The notes under the pieces: model-generated
Database searches by the model: none
Seen by the model: only the letters and a program-made list of their open reading frames with translations
What the model was told of the DNA's origin: nothing
Shown: positions 1-11,761 of the stretch, in pieces
Layout: every line of letters begins with the position of its first letter
Numbering within the stretch: position 1 is the stretch's first letter
Position numbers and translations under genes: made by a program
DNA from: Basidiobolus ranarum
Taxonomy: Eukaryota > Basidiobolomycota > Basidiobolomycetes > Basidiobolales
Direction of reading: 5' to 3'
Assembly (NCBI GenBank): GCA_040143965.1
Contig: JASJQH010006883.1
Location: 1-60,323 of the forward strand
Length of the DNA stretch: 60,323 nucleotides

Positions 1-1
1 C

Positions 2-1287
2 AAATTTCTTAGTGAGCTTGTCAACGAAGTGCTTGACTTGGCCAATCTGCATGAAAATGACCTGGTACTCCAAAAACGACCAACAAGCTTAGAGGAACTA
101 CTTACCTCCATGCGCCATCTTACACCTTCAATGGAAAGAAATAAGTATCAGTTCACAACTATACTGGAGGGTACAAGTACGACGAAGCTGGTCTGTGATC
201 CCAGCGCCCTTCAGTTAGTTGTGCACCGGCTAGTGCACTTATTGTCGAATTCACACAATATTGACCTGTATGAAGATGCAAAGATTTGCTTGAAGATTAG
301 AGTAATCGAGGAGGACGAGAATAGCGCCACACTTGAGTATTTGATCGAATGTTCAAACAAAACTATCCCTTCACAATATCTAGCAATTGGCTTCAATCCA
401 TTAGCACAAGCGAATGGTTCTGTGGGAGGACAGTTTGGAATGAATGGAATCTCACTAACTCTAACTCAGATCATGATCATGAAGATGGGTGGCATGTTGA
501 TTTCAGCCTCGAGTCCGCAAATTGGAACTCGGTTTAGCTTTCAGTTGAAATTCCAAAAGCCAAAATTTGAGTTATCTAACCCTGTTGATAAAGACTCCAT
601 CAGTGTTATCATACCCATTCCTCGAGTGGAGGTCGAATCGAGCTCAGTAGAATCCCCTTTACAGCACACGTGCCTATCCAACAAGAATCATCAGAGAGTA
701 AGAATCGAGGGACATGACTTTAAGCATAAAAAGCAGTCGAAGAAAATCGAGTCATCGATGATAGCCATCGATTCCAACAGCTCATCGGCCCAGTATCGCG
801 GAAAAGTGATGTAAGTAGCTTTTGCAGGATGGGACCTTGTTGTCCAATTCGTGCATATACATAGTGAACCTACACTCACCTATCTATACCTTTCTTTTAT
901 AGTCTCGCCGAAGATAATCTCATCTGCCAGAAGTTAGCTGCCCGTTTGCTCACCAAAAATGGGTATACTGTGACTACGGCAAACAATGGCTTGGAGGCTG
1001 TGCAAGCAATGGAGAATTCACATGACTATGATATTGCCTTGTTGGACATTCACATGCCGATAATGGACGGGGTCGAAGCTGGCCGTACAATGCGTGATAA
1101 ACTAGGTTTTGAGGGACAAATCATTGCGCTCACTGCCAACACTACCTCAGAGTATCGCAAAGCATGTGTAGATGCAGGATTTGATGCTTTTGCGCCAAAA
1201 CCTATCAAAGAGAAAGATTTAATTAGTATTTTGAAGAGAGAAGATTTTAGGTCGAGAGGTCCACCTAGTGGCTTAGCTACTATGTAA
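2..1287 (+). CDS. Hybrid histidine kinase, 3' part (degenerate HATPase region plus receiver domain)
   Basis: Partial at the 5' window edge. Exons are 2..810 and 903..1287; donor GTAAGT and acceptor TTTTATAG join codon AT|T so that KV reads on into ILAEDN. The first readable residues (SELVNEVLDLANLHEND) match the end of the HisKA dimerisation helix, so the phospho-accepting histidine should lie just outside the window. A HATPase-like segment follows (DPSALQLVVHRLVHLLSNS ... ending TRFSFQLKF), but the usual DxGxG ATP-lid box is replaced by IECSNKTIP. A linker of about 90 residues leads to a complete receiver domain: acidic pair in LAEDN, phospho-acceptor Asp at bases 1045-1047 in LLDIHMPIMDG, conserved Thr in ALTAN and Lys in KP. 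The family carries out His-Asp phosphorelay signalling. Whether this kinase still binds ATP is doubtful; the receiver looks functional. The stop is followed by an AT-rich 3' end. Confidence 0.88.
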
Positions 1288-2280
1288 AGCTAATGCATAT
1301 ACCCATCATACGCTAATATTTATTCTAGTTTATATAATAATTCTACATACAATATCAAAACCAATGTACATAATCATTGACATACTCTACGAGCCCAATT
1401 TTGAGTAGTAATCCTTTTAATTAAATGAATATATTGAGTCCGGTGTCATGTGACTTGTTTTCACAACATTGACTTGTACGTACACATTCATCACGGAATA
1501 GTTATAGTAAAATACTCTCTTCGAATATGCGTATATATTTCGAATAGTGCATATATCATGTTGAAATATTCACTGTTTTCATTCATGTTGGAAGAGCTCA
1601 AAGCACAGTAACGAGCAAATGGGTGATGTCACATATGCAACAGTGTTTAGTGTCAACACAAAGAGATTCGCGGTGTTTGATTGTATGGAATGCGCAACTT
1701 GCCACATTCCACCAAATTGAAACATCAGCCATGCAGGAGAAATAAATCGTAATTCATCCCACCGTTTTATATAAAACCGTGATGTCAGCGTGTGTGGAAG
1801 TGGTGCGAGAACTTCTGTTTTGGGTTACTCACCAACATCTAAAGGTCGTTTGAACGCTGTATCTCATTGCGATCTCATGGCGATCTCGCTTAGCATTAGT
1901 TATTTAACCTTGTTAACCATCAATTGTTTAGATCTTGTTTGGCATAAATTATTCAAGCTACATTTGCCATAATAAATTTGCCATAATAGTATAGAATTGT
2001 TGGCGTGATCACTTGGATTTTATTCTCTCTGGCTGAATGGTTAGAGAGGATAGTTGCTTGGTTGTGGATTTTAGCCAAGTTTTGGTTGCAGAGTTTGGAT
2101 ATTACTATGTTGATATTGCAAGCTCTACGTGTGCACCTGAATCAACCCAGCATTAAGATCTGAATTGGTCATCGAAAAGAGCGATCTGACTGCCACTTAT
2201 GATACAGTCAACGATCCAACATGCACGTCCCTCTTACGTCTATTTTTGTTGTTTTAGAAAAAGCTCAAATATTGGAATGC

Positions 2281-2361
2281 GCACTTGAACTAGCAATCGG
2301 ACCTACCTTTGTGCACTTAAACTAGCAATCGGACCTACCTTTGTGCACTTGAACTAGCAAT
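2281..2361. repeat. 32-bp direct tandem repeat, about 2.5 copies
   Basis: Units start at 2281, 2313 and 2345 with GCACTT(G/A)AACTAGCAATC. The first two units differ at one base and the third is cut after 17 bases. The near-identity suggests a recent local duplication. It lies about 310-390 bases upstream of the zinc-finger start codon. Confidence 0.9.
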
Positions 2362-2620
2362 ACCTTTCAGTTCAATGGTTGAGATACCCCATTTCCACTT
2401 CCATCTCCATCTCCATTCCCATTTATAAAAATCAGCATTATCTATTGTTAATTAATTGGTGAGCCATACGTCGCTTGATCACCCTGCACTGATACATATT
2501 CACAGGTATATACTTGCTTTAAACTATGATACACTTACCCTGCTCTCCCGATATTCTGAATCCTTTTGAGGAGACGTGGATCAGATATGATCATTTTATT
2601 ATCCGACACTCTCTGAATTA

Positions 2621-2628
2621 TATAAATA
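2621..2628 (+). promoter_or_regulatory. TATA box of the zinc-finger gene
   Basis: TATAAATA lies 45 bases before the ATG at 2673, a normal distance for a fungal TATA promoter with a short 5' leader. Confidence 0.55.
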
Positions 2629-2672
2629 GCCTAATGATTGTCACCACAGAGACAATATTTTGATTAGGCAAG

Positions 2673-3221
2673 ATGGATATTGATTTACTCTTGAACCCAG
2701 ATACTGCCACTCCAATACTTCATATAAGAGAGGAATTACGTATGCGGAAAAGAGGTCACTATTGTTCATGGGATGGATGTGAAAAATCTTTTACAAGGAA
2801 ACCAGACCTGTTGCGGCATCAACGAATTCATACTGGAGAGCGTCCCTACAAATGCTCTTGGAAAGGATGTTCTAGAGAATTCATTCAACGCTCCACACTT
2901 ATCATTCACTACCGCTCACATACAGGCGAAAGGCCATACCATTGTGAGCATCTAGGCTGTAACCAATCTTTTGTAGATGTAAGTGCAGTTAAAGGATATG
3001 AACTTGAAAGACTTTATTAACACCAACGCTAGTCCTCTTCTTTGGTCAGACATAAACGCGTTCACACTGGACATAGACCTTATAAATGTCAATATTGCGA
3101 GAAAACGTTCACAAGAAGAACATCACTTACGAGACATATTCAAACGGGTCATCAAGAAATTTCAACTCTTTTCAGTCCGCGCGTCAAATCGTATAGCTCC
3201 TCATTTCCCTTCGAAAAATAG
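2673..3221 (+). CDS. Small C2H2 zinc-finger protein (four fingers)
   Basis: Exons 2673..2978 and 3033..3221, phase 0, giving 164 aa. The intron (GTAAGT ... GCTAG) lies inside finger 3, after QSFVD; splicing restores [11 protein letters not shown] and so completes the finger. Fingers 1-3 are the C-x4-C...H-x3-H type (CSWDGC, CSWKGC, CEHLGC) joined by HTGERPY linkers, and finger 4 is C-x2-C ([19 protein letters not shown]). The N-terminus is about 28 residues with no signal, and the C-terminus is a short Ser-rich tail. Fingers with canonical TGERP linkers are known to bind DNA, so this is most likely a transcription factor; I cannot name an orthologue or target. The protein is almost entirely zinc fingers and has no obvious activation domain. 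The start was chosen as the first Met, 45 bases after a TATA box. Confidence 0.88.
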
Positions 3222-4456
3222 CCTAGAAGTAATTATAATCATAGAAAATCTTGGAATAGAGGTTGGATACATTTTTCTTAGTAGTATTTCGAATGAATTC
3301 CGAGATTCAGCTTTTAATAAATATGGCAATATTCACTGCAACTCTATCTCAGCGTTGTTTGCTTATTTTTCTTCGAGCAATTGCTATGCATTGTCTTAAG
3401 TTAATGGATCCTATTCAATCATTCGTTTCGGATTACACTGGTATTGCACTCCTTTATCAAATAGGGGAATGATAAAAATGGAATAAAACGAGATAAACAA
3501 TCCTGAAACCATCAGCTGAGGACAGTTGGTCAAACACGCAAGGTGCTACCTATGCGTTTGCTCTCGACATCAGTTCCTTCCTTAATAAGATTCATCCCTT
3601 ATTTAAAGTCAAATCCATTATAACCTCGATTCTAGTGCCGATGGTAGTCTTTCATTAGTTCTTTTGTGCCGATGACGATCATTCGTTACGGCGATTCCTT
3701 AGTGCCCATGGCGATCATTCGTTACGTCGATTCTATAGTGCCGATGACCATCGGGCCCATTCACTTGATCATCTCCTTTGGTTTTGCGATTGTATCTAAC
3801 CTTACCACTTAAGGAATTCTATTTTTGAGATGCAGCATAGAATCCGTGCAAATCGGTTTCAACAAGTAAATATGCAAGTGCCACATTGCTTACAAGATAC
3901 GGAAACACAATGGAATGAACTTGAAGGAATTACAAAATGCTACTCCTGCTCGCAGTATCAATATGACATCGGAATTTCGGTACAATGGTAACTAAAGGGT
4001 ATCTTCAATCTCTGGCTACGTGCGATAGGTTGAAGTACATTTGACACTATGTATCCTTATTTTGCATGCTCTTGTATCGTGTTATAATATGTATGATATA
4101 ATACCCTTTGCATATTGAACCATGGCCTACTTCTTTCAAATATCTCTGGAAGTATTAATATTGAATGTATTTTTAGGTACTTATATTTCAAGTATTTTTA
4201 GCTATTGCTTTCCTCTACAGATATTAACATTTAGATCTGATGAAGATAAACAGATATTTGAAAGTATACCTAAATATAGAACTAAGTTTAGCCTATCTAA
4301 ATAAGATACAAATTATCGAGTCACTCAGATGGAAGAAAAAAAAATTCATTTATTAGAACAAGATAATGTTCCAAAATATGATGGGCGATTTATCAGTTTT
4401 CAAGTGGATTGATTCTTTATCTGACCGCGCTTGTCAAAAGTCTCCCGTTAACAAGC
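3222..4456. other. Intergenic region with an unassigned 53-codon ORF
   Basis: Mostly AT-rich. It contains the imperfect repeat listed at 3628-3751 and an ORF from ATG 3830 to TAA 3991 (53 aa, containing CYSC, rich in Gln) that resembles nothing I know. An open frame of 60 codons at 4122-4304 is hydrophobic and AT-biased and looks random. No tRNA or transposon ends seen. Confidence 0.5.
3628..3751. repeat. Imperfect tandem repeat, about 35-bp unit, roughly four copies
   Basis: Degenerate units share the core GTGCC(G/C)ATG(A/G)CGATCATTCG with spacer GATTCTATA. The middle two copies are closest to each other. Function unknown; likely slippage-derived. Confidence 0.6.
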
Positions 4457-5710
4457 ATGACTTCAACCTATTTCAAACCTGGCGTGTACGACATTAAGAT
4501 TGGTCATACCTTAGAAGAGGAGAAGAATACAGATGCATATTATGCCTTTAGATGTCAGTAAAATCGAGTCACTCAAGCCGCTGTTATTACATACTTATTT
4601 TTTTTCAAAATACTCAGATAATTTCAAACCCGATTCCATTGATTATGCCAAAGATGCAACCCTTTTGAAGGAATCTGATGGACAATTCTCTGTAGAGTTT
4701 CAAAGTCATCAGGTATTTTCAGTATTAGTTTTTTCAACTAAATTTCAAATTAACTCACTCGGTATATAGGACGGGGAAACTCACTCTTTTAAAGGAACTC
4801 AAACTCCCTCCAAAGAAGTAGATTGTTTACTTATTTACGATGAAGAAACGGGGGTATAGTTTATTTTGAATCGGATTTGGTTTTTTTTGGTTTTTCTCTA
4901 AACTTTCGAATATAGACTTTTACACTTGAACGCCAAACAGCTACATTTACTATGAAAAATGTTCGTCGGTCGAAAACAACCGAGATGGATGTCGATCCTA
5001 CCCCTTCTTTGGTTTTACCAACCTCAAGTGGTCCAAAATCTCCCATTTCTGGCATTACACCAACCTCTGAGAAAGACGATGAGGACGAAATGGATTTAGA
5101 TCTTGACATGATGCTTGAAGAAGAAATTGATAAAGCCTTAGATGCTGAGCTTGGTGAGTTGGACGGGGATGATGAAAAGTCAGGTGACGAGTTTGAGGAA
5201 GTCGATATACCTGAGATAAAAGCACCTCCATCGGAGCCTTACCCACGCACACCAAGTCCTGCTCGCTCACTTTCACGCTCACCTGTAGCACGAACTGAAA
5301 AGAGCAAGAAGGAAGGCAATCGTGGATCGGTTAGCTCATCATCCTTCTCATCCTCTGGTTCTGGCTCTAGCTCCTCCGGTTCTGAATCTGACTCCGGCTC
5401 AAGTTCTTCGGGATCAAGCTCTAGTTCGGGCTCTAGCTCAGGCTCAGACTCTGATAATTTCTCAGACTTGGAAAAAGATATTGAATCTGGAGTTAACTCT
5501 GGCTCCAAAAGGAAGAAGTCGGCACCCGAGGAACCCAAGGTAATATTTTATTTCAAGGGTCATTTGTATCATTCACTCCCTAATCACATATACATTGTAC
5601 ATTAGGCACATTCCGGACCAATTTCATTAAGTGCCCTCCTAGGGGATGATGATGATGATAATGGCAATGAAAGAGATGAGACAGGAATCACTTCAAGTGA
5701 TGAGGATTAG
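4457..5710 (+). CDS. EAF-type RNA polymerase II elongation factor
   Basis: Five exons: 4457..4553, 4618..4712, 4770..4853, 4916..5539, 5606..5710; 334 aa. Phase is kept throughout. Joining exons 1 and 2 makes FRYNFKPDSID, the hallmark of the EAF N-terminal domain; exon 3 gives HSFKGTQ and KEVDCLLIYDEETG; exon 4 opens with FTLERQTATFTMK, the rest of the domain (residues about 1-105). The remainder is Asp/Glu-rich and Ser/Gly-rich and ends in an acidic tail (TSSDEDX-like). This matches known EAF proteins, which partner ELL to stimulate transcription elongation and carry Ser-rich acidic C-terminal halves. The donors of introns 1 and 3 (GTCAGT, GTATAG) are weak, but the encoded domain supports them. 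No TATA box was evident. Confidence 0.85.
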
Positions 5711-6112
5711 TCAACGTCTAATTCGTCCGTACATGTATTTTCTCTTTTATGTCCAAAAGTAACTTGACGATAGTAATACGATTTTTGAATACTGATTCAA
5801 TACCTAATCAAAGCAATATATTCAAGTATTGGATATGCTAGTATGAATTGCCTCATTGGAGATAATTATTAAGACTATAGATTATTGTTCGCCCTTTTCA
5901 CATTTTATCTTCTCATATGTACATTAATAATTTTATTAAACTTCTCGAATATCAACTTAATTCTAATGTGCAATGGAGTATCAGAGTTAGTTTATTGTTG
6001 AATGTTTACAAGAGATCCGAAGCAGTAGGATGTTCAAAAATTGGATTTATAGTACGAGTCTATTTACATGAGGATTATATACATCTTTGTAGGTCTCTGA
6101 AGACGTGGATTG
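5711..6112. other. Convergent 3' intergenic region
   Basis: Lies between the stops of the EAF gene (plus) and the arrestin gene (minus). AT-rich 3'-end sequence. The open frame 5917-6132 overlaps the arrestin stop and is not supported. Confidence 0.6.
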
Positions 6113-7224
6113 TTAAACAGATATTGATCTAAGAATAGATTTCTCCGCTTCAACATTATAAGGAGGTAATTGGAGTAGGGGCAGGTCAAGAGTTGAAGGA
6201 GCAAGGTCTGTTAAAGAGTATGGAGGTAGTGATTGAATTACATCTTTCGAATTTGACGATAGTATCAAGAGAGGCATCTCCAATGCAACCACTTGAGTTC
6301 CAAATTGGGGATCCTTCAATTTTACTTTGAAAAGCAATATATGCTCGACATCAAATCCTCTGGTCCTGCAACTTATGTGAACACGTCGAGAAGGAATACA
6401 TACATTCAGAGCGTAAGGTTGGGAGTCTTGCCAAGCTTTTGGAGGGATTTTACTTAGCTTAATCCAAGAATCTTCCACATGAACTGCACTAGCTGTTGGT
6501 ACGTGATTTGTTACAATCTCTCTGATATAACATCCAACTTTAATTACACTAGTGGTACGACAAACTGGGGAGAGTTGAATTCCAACTGGTATAATCTCAT
6601 CAAGCCCTACTACTTTGCTAGATAGATCAACTTGATAACGTAAAATATTATTCCAAACAGATGAGATGTGGCTAGTTTGATCGAATTCAGAGTTGAAAAG
6701 ATGAGGATAACGGCGAACCTCGACCTCCTTCCGGATTACCACATTTGGCCGCAGAAAACCGCGATGCAGAGTTGCTTCCAATTTATATTCGACCCCACCT
6801 CCGTTCAAATGAATAGTTTCTGGCAAAAACCCATTAAACACGTATTCAAAGTCGAAGCTATGTATACCAGCTGACAATGTGTGACTTTGGCGTTCAGCCT
6901 TTACCAGTTGCCAAGTTTCATTAATCAAGATAGTATTCGTAAATTGTAAAATTGGCTGGTTTCCTCGAACTAGAAGAAATAATACCATGGTTAGTGATTA
7001 GATATCGGGTTTCTAGAATACTGATGTGAGCACTTACTCTCATTCCATTTTTGATGGGAAACTCCTTGTAGTTGTAAATTCAATGCTATAAAACTTGTGG
7101 TTTCTTTCAAGTCCAATACTACACATCCCTTCAGTAAGGCTCCCACTGACTCTGTAGGTGGACCATTGAAGGCTAGGACATCTCTTTCCAGTAATAACTT
7201 GAGCGACAGTTTTTTCTTGATCAT
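6113..7224 (-). CDS. Arrestin-related trafficking adaptor with two L/PPxY motifs
   Basis: Minus-strand exons 7224..7038 and 6969..6113; 347 aa. The junction A|TT (phase 1) joins HQKWNE to IRGNQPILQF. Residues about 6-160 form the arrestin N domain (VLAFNGPP, LKGCVVLDLKE, IHSFDFEYVFNGFLPET); residues about 165-320 form the C domain (YQVDLSSKVVGLDEIIPVGIQL). Two LPPY motifs near the C-terminus (SLPPYSL, QLPPYNV) fit the [L/P]PxY signal by which ART proteins recruit the Nedd4-type ligase Rsp5 to ubiquitinate plasma-membrane transporters. The paired motifs and domain order support an ART role; cargo cannot be told. An upstream Met at 7362 is in frame, but the added residues are low-complexity, so I chose 7224. 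The 3' end converges on the EAF gene. Confidence 0.85.
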
Positions 7225-8119
7225 CTCTGAAGGGCGGAATAAAGTTTTATTCGGTAGGTTGGTGTCTATATATATATGTGTGTGAGCCCATTTGCAATCA
7301 AATATTTTGGTGGGAACTGTGTGTACGGTTTGAAAATGATTTCTATTGGCAGCACAATTCACTCATTCCCCTAATTCCTGTACTTCCCAAATGTGGAAAT
7401 TTCGTGTGTGATGAGTGATTTTTGCCTCAGTGACCAATAGTAACTACTTACAGTTCATCGATATATGTATATATGTAATGATTTAAGCTATCATCTTGAT
7501 AATGATATAATCTGGATTTAGCTTGCTACGATGATACTTACTTTCCATTGGCTAGAGTGTAATTAAGGAGCGTTTCATTTTACTAACTTTGCATTTAATC
7601 ACCCTTAATCATTTTTAATCATATACCGCTTGATTCAATCTCACCACTAGTCTTGAATTTAATCAACAGCACTATCTGTCTTGTAAGAAAAGAGCCATCT
7701 ATTTCATTGAAAGTCTCATACATAATAATTGACCTGTACTTATGGAATTACCATAACTCGACACTAGCACCCACTTTGACAACCATCATACTTTTTCACT
7801 CTTGATTTGTCTTTAATGGATGTTGCGATTCCTTCAGATTTAGTGATCTTTGATGGCTTAGGCAATACTCTCTGTAGTTCTATTGTAAGTAGTGAAGTAT
7901 CATTATCACTCAATTAGCACTCCACAAGTTTCATTGTTAATATCGATTTCCATCAGAATAATATTAGGCTATATCAGATCTAAATTTCATAAGTCACGTT
8001 TGACACATTTAACAGCTATTTGCTGAATATATCACAAATCAGACCGGTAACATAAATTCGTCAGATTTCTCCACAGAGGGAAAAGAAAACTTTCAAAGCA
8101 CCTAATAGATAGTACCCTT
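7225..8119. other. Intergenic region upstream of the arrestin gene
   Basis: AT-rich, with a short alternating TATATATA/TGTGTG tract at 7268-7285 near the arrestin start. No gene or RNA recognised. Confidence 0.55.
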
Positions 8120-8490
8120 GTTGAAATTAGCATTTCCCAAGCACCTATATAGTCATATATAGCTTAGTACTTGGTTATCTTATATTGAACTAAGATATTA
8201 CCCATTATTCTCATGAGGAATTTACTTAGTTCTCAGAAATATAGATTTTTCAGACTTGTGCTAGAAGCCCCAAACTTTGCACACATGTTCCTGGGACCTT
8301 CCTAAACACATTCTACACATGAGTTTGCTTACATCTCGACAAAAGTATAAATGTCAACTTTCAACTCAATAAATCAATAAGTGAAAACCACCAATTTCTC
8401 TAATTCTCCAAACTACTTCCATCAGGCTCCCAAAAATACTTTAACAATCAGTAGGCTATATGAATATCCACGCTTATATTTGCCATTGTT
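8120..8490 (+). mobile_element. Repeat copy A (left arm of a widely spaced inverted pair)
   Basis: Starts GTTGAAATTAGCATTTCCC and runs through CCCCAAACTTTGCACACATG to TATATTTGCCATTG. It is homologous in reverse orientation to 13460-13806 (copy B) and to the two arms of the foldback element at 14219-14991. A and B alone share the innermost 40-50 bases (CAGTAGGCTATATGAATATC), so they may be the two ends of one larger element. No transposase ORF is seen. Terminal repeat of an unclassified DNA element is the best description. Confidence 0.7.
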
Positions 8491-11199
8491 AGCTAACGCA
8501 TATTTTCAAAACGTTAGATGCATTCCATTTGGCCAGAGGTTATTCGACCTTAGTTCAAGATACCGTATGTGCAATATGATCTAGCATTATGAATGGGAAA
8601 AAGTCCACTATTAAGTTTCTACATCTGCAAATTCTTGCAAAAACATAATTGGCTTGACTAGGTAGTTTTCGGGTGTCATTCTTCCTTATATTATGAGAAA
8701 GCCATTGATAATACTTTTTAAATAAAAGAGAGATCTAGAGATTGACAGCAATTGTCATTACATAAAGCTGAATCATTCAGTGAGATATTGCCATTTGAAA
8801 TACGCTAGCAAAAAAGAGAGTCAGTTGAGTGTATATTGATTTTAGGAGAGATGCATAGCATAATGGTACAATTGTATGCCGACCAATTTGTTGTTGTAAA
8901 CCATTCATACTCTGTGTCTAATAAAGATGCATGGTATCTATGGTAACAGAGCATTTAGGAGCTATATATAGGGCATCAATTTGTTACAAAGACAATAGTT
9001 CTTTGCACATATGGGAATCGATTGCTTATTTAGAAAGGTTCTCCCAAATTGAAGACTGAAAAATATAGCATAAATATTTAAGATCATCTATCTGTCACTG
9101 TATACTATTATCATCCATTGGAAAAAGGCATAGAACAATCAACTGGTCATATTTTCTGAATATTTTCTCACGCTTTAGTTGCAAAATTCTCTCTTCTACC
9201 TGCTTGCATATCCTGACACATATTCTTACAGCACTATATCAAACAGTGAATACTATATCATGCAATGCTTTGAACTTAAACAACAGTCATAAAAGCGAGA
9301 ATCAACTTGATGGAATCATGGCAAAATCTTGAATACTGATTTTATTCATTTACCTTGGGTGCATTAAAGTGTTTTTGCTCATTAGCTAAATATGCACCAC
9401 TAATTCACAGTTCATACCAATAAATAAAGATTAGTCTGTTAAGTAGGATCCGTTGACTGCATTCCCATGCTTACGAAAACTAATCTTATTTCTGGTGACA
9501 ATAGCTGTAAGATCACTATTATATAAGATTTTGAATAGTGGTGAGAGCCGGACCTTTTCAGCCTTTTATGTCCAAGCAGTACAAGCGATTAAGGGTGATA
9601 GTCAGGGTTGGAGTATTCGACCGTAAAAGTGATTAACCACGAGTTTATCGTCACAAGCCTACATTTCAAGCAGATATCATACATATAAGTCGTTGTTTAA
9701 AATGTTACAACATAAAACGCTTCGTAACACAACCTATCGGATTGAGAAATGAGTTGATAAAATATCAATTTCGATGGAGCTTTATCCGAGCTTAACTCTA
9801 CTTCAAGAGGAGACTCAATACAAGGAAATACTTATAACCGGCAGCTGAATTGACAATGGGGAATTTTGAATTGTTGAGGAGTGCATCACTTTGATGTGCA
9901 CCTAAATGTACACTATTTTGACCATCAAGTATGGCTTTTATGTGGATGCAGTGAGCATAGAACATAGGTTTTATGTGTGGGTTGCACTATATTGCGATCA
10001 CTGAATTTCCATACGGACATATATCAGCGCACTTTTTGGATTCAGTGCCTCGAGGTTACATAGAAGGGGCTAGAAATCATGGCCACAAATTATCGCTGGA
10101 AGGTTCAATCATATAGTAGTAACCATGTATGTTTTAGATGTTGGAGGATTGTGAATGCTATATCTAGATACTTAACACGTGGACTGCTATGTTCGTGAAT
10201 CTATGATTGAGCTTCGCGATAGTTTCCGGAGGTTTATCTATCCTAATTGAACCATAATTGAGATGAAATTCTCACACTACGGTAATTAGGCAAAGCAGCC
10301 ATCTCCGCCCCTATTTTTTCTTTAATAATGACGGGTATTCGTGACGTTTAATCAAGTTTATATAACTTACATCAGCTCTCTATCATAACCCATAACCAAT
10401 GGCCCAGAATCCTTATCTTCTTATCAGAAGACATCTTATATTGCAGAATAACCGTCCTATTCATAATAACCGTCCTATTCATAATGACCTTCATACACTC
10501 TTTTCAAAAGTATTTTCGGAGATTATATTTTAGTGGAAATTTGATGTGGTGTTGATTGCCCGCCTCCAAAAGCATAAATTGACAACAACTCATTAATATT
10601 ATGGCCATGTATGGAAATCATGTTTTGGCTGCATATCCATATGAAAGGAACCATTTACAGAAGAGTAAAGTTAATACATTGAAGCTCAATTAGCTGATTT
10701 TTAAGCCAGAGGAAACTAAAGCCTAATTGTCCAATCTCATAAATCCTGAAACTTATATAGAGACTGGATTCAAGAGTTGTGCATAAATACTGGTTATCGC
10801 ATTCAACCCAGTGAATATATATAGAAATATACTAGCGACTTGCTATTTGTTGCAAAGGATCAAACGGAGTCCTAAACTTACCGTCTGAATGGTCACTTGA
10901 TGCCTTCGATCAAGGAATTAAGTTGAACGATTCTAGTTAGCGGCAATCAGCTTAGATCAGATATATTAAATCCGACCATTTACCACCTATCGATATGATC
11001 AGATTCACTAGGTCAGTGATACTTCAATCATTTAAATACCGGAGGTAGAGCGCACTTGAGTTGTAGTTTTCTTTCGTCTATTGCATCTCACACCATCATT
11101 TCCTCCTTTTTCTTTATCAAGCGTACTTGTGCTTAAACACATCTTGCATTATCTTCATTCCTGTACTATACCAGAAATTCAACAACTTCTCCTGACAAA
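8491..11199. other. Gene-poor region upstream of the PCL cyclin
   Basis: 2.7 kb with no open frame longer than about 60 codons and no recognised RNA. It contains one short tandem repeat (listed). Hexamers CACGTG and several ATCGAT-like words occur at a frequency that could be chance. It may contain cyclin regulatory sequence, but I see no convincing ACGCG (MBF) or CACGAAA (SBF) cluster. Confidence 0.5.
10447..10494. repeat. 18-bp tandem repeat, about 2.7 copies
   Basis: AATAACCGTCCTATTCAT occurs twice without mismatch (10447, 10465), followed by a partial divergent third copy. Confidence 0.85.
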
Positions 11200-11761
11200 A
11201 TGTCCAACTCCATTGCTCGCGCTCAGCACAATGCCAGCTACAAACCTCTCCCTCACACATTGATAAGTAAGATTATGATTCTAAATCACGTCTCAAGGTA
11301 TAGAGCTGGATGCTAACTTATTCCGTTTAGATTTCACAGCTGAGTCTATGTGTAGCCTATTAAATTGCAAGAACCGACCATTAGTCAACATGTCCTTACC
11401 TGAACTCTTATTATTTATCGAACGCCTCACAGAGAGATCTAGAATCAATGCCATAACAGGAGTAGTCGCGCTAATTTATGTATATCGCTTAAAGGCGAAG
11501 CTCCCAGCTAGAGCTCAGGGGGAATATGGAACCTCTCATCGAATCTTCCTATCAAGTCTTTTGGTTGCATCCAAATATTTATACGGCAACGAGAGTCTAA
11601 ATAATCGCGACATGGCCGAAGTCTCTGGTGTATTTACCACAGCTCAAGTGAATCTTATGGAGAAAGAGTTTCTTGGATTATTGGATTATCAGGTGTGGGT
11701 CAATGATAAGGAAATCAGCGATTTTCTTGAAGAGCATAAAGCAGAGCTTTGCTTTTTTTAG
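11200..11761 (+). CDS. Pho85-type (PCL) cyclin
   Basis: Exons 11200..11266 and 11331..11761; 165 aa. The intron has donor GTAAGA, branch-like TGCTAAC and acceptor TTTAG; the split codon A|AT gives LINFTAES. The cyclin box is clear: LLLFIERLTERSRI, VALIYVYRLKAKLP, SHRIFLSSLLVASKYL, MAEVSGVFTTAQVNLMEKEF, LLDYQVWV. This is the PCL1/2 subgroup, whose members activate Pho85-type CDKs in G1 and polarity control. The frame stops directly after a 7-T run, with residues EEHKAELCFF. The +1 frame continues for a further 35 codons with a Ser/Pro-containing tail, so a homopolymer indel, real or technical, is possible. The gene stands alone in an 8-kb gene-poor stretch between inverted repeats A and B. Confidence 0.86.

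Larger units (their letters stand above)
1288..2672. other. Intergenic region, histidine kinase to zinc-finger gene
   Basis: No supportable gene. It holds AT-rich sequence downstream of the kinase, an imperfect palindrome around a TATATA core at 1761-1780, a 2.5-copy tandem repeat (listed separately) and the TATA box of the next gene. A 60-codon open frame at 1790-1972 has no family signature and I do not regard it as a gene. Confidence 0.6.

Noticed and set aside
1790-1972. 60-codon open frame
   Set aside because: No family signature, and composition like the surrounding spacer.
2025-2105. TGGCTGAATGG, a perfect tRNA A-box word
   Set aside because: No B box (GGTTCRANNCC) at a fitting distance and no cloverleaf can be drawn.
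5055-5538. Long antisense frames over the EAF Ser-rich region
   Set aside because: Mirror frames produced by repetitive Ser and Asp/Glu codons.
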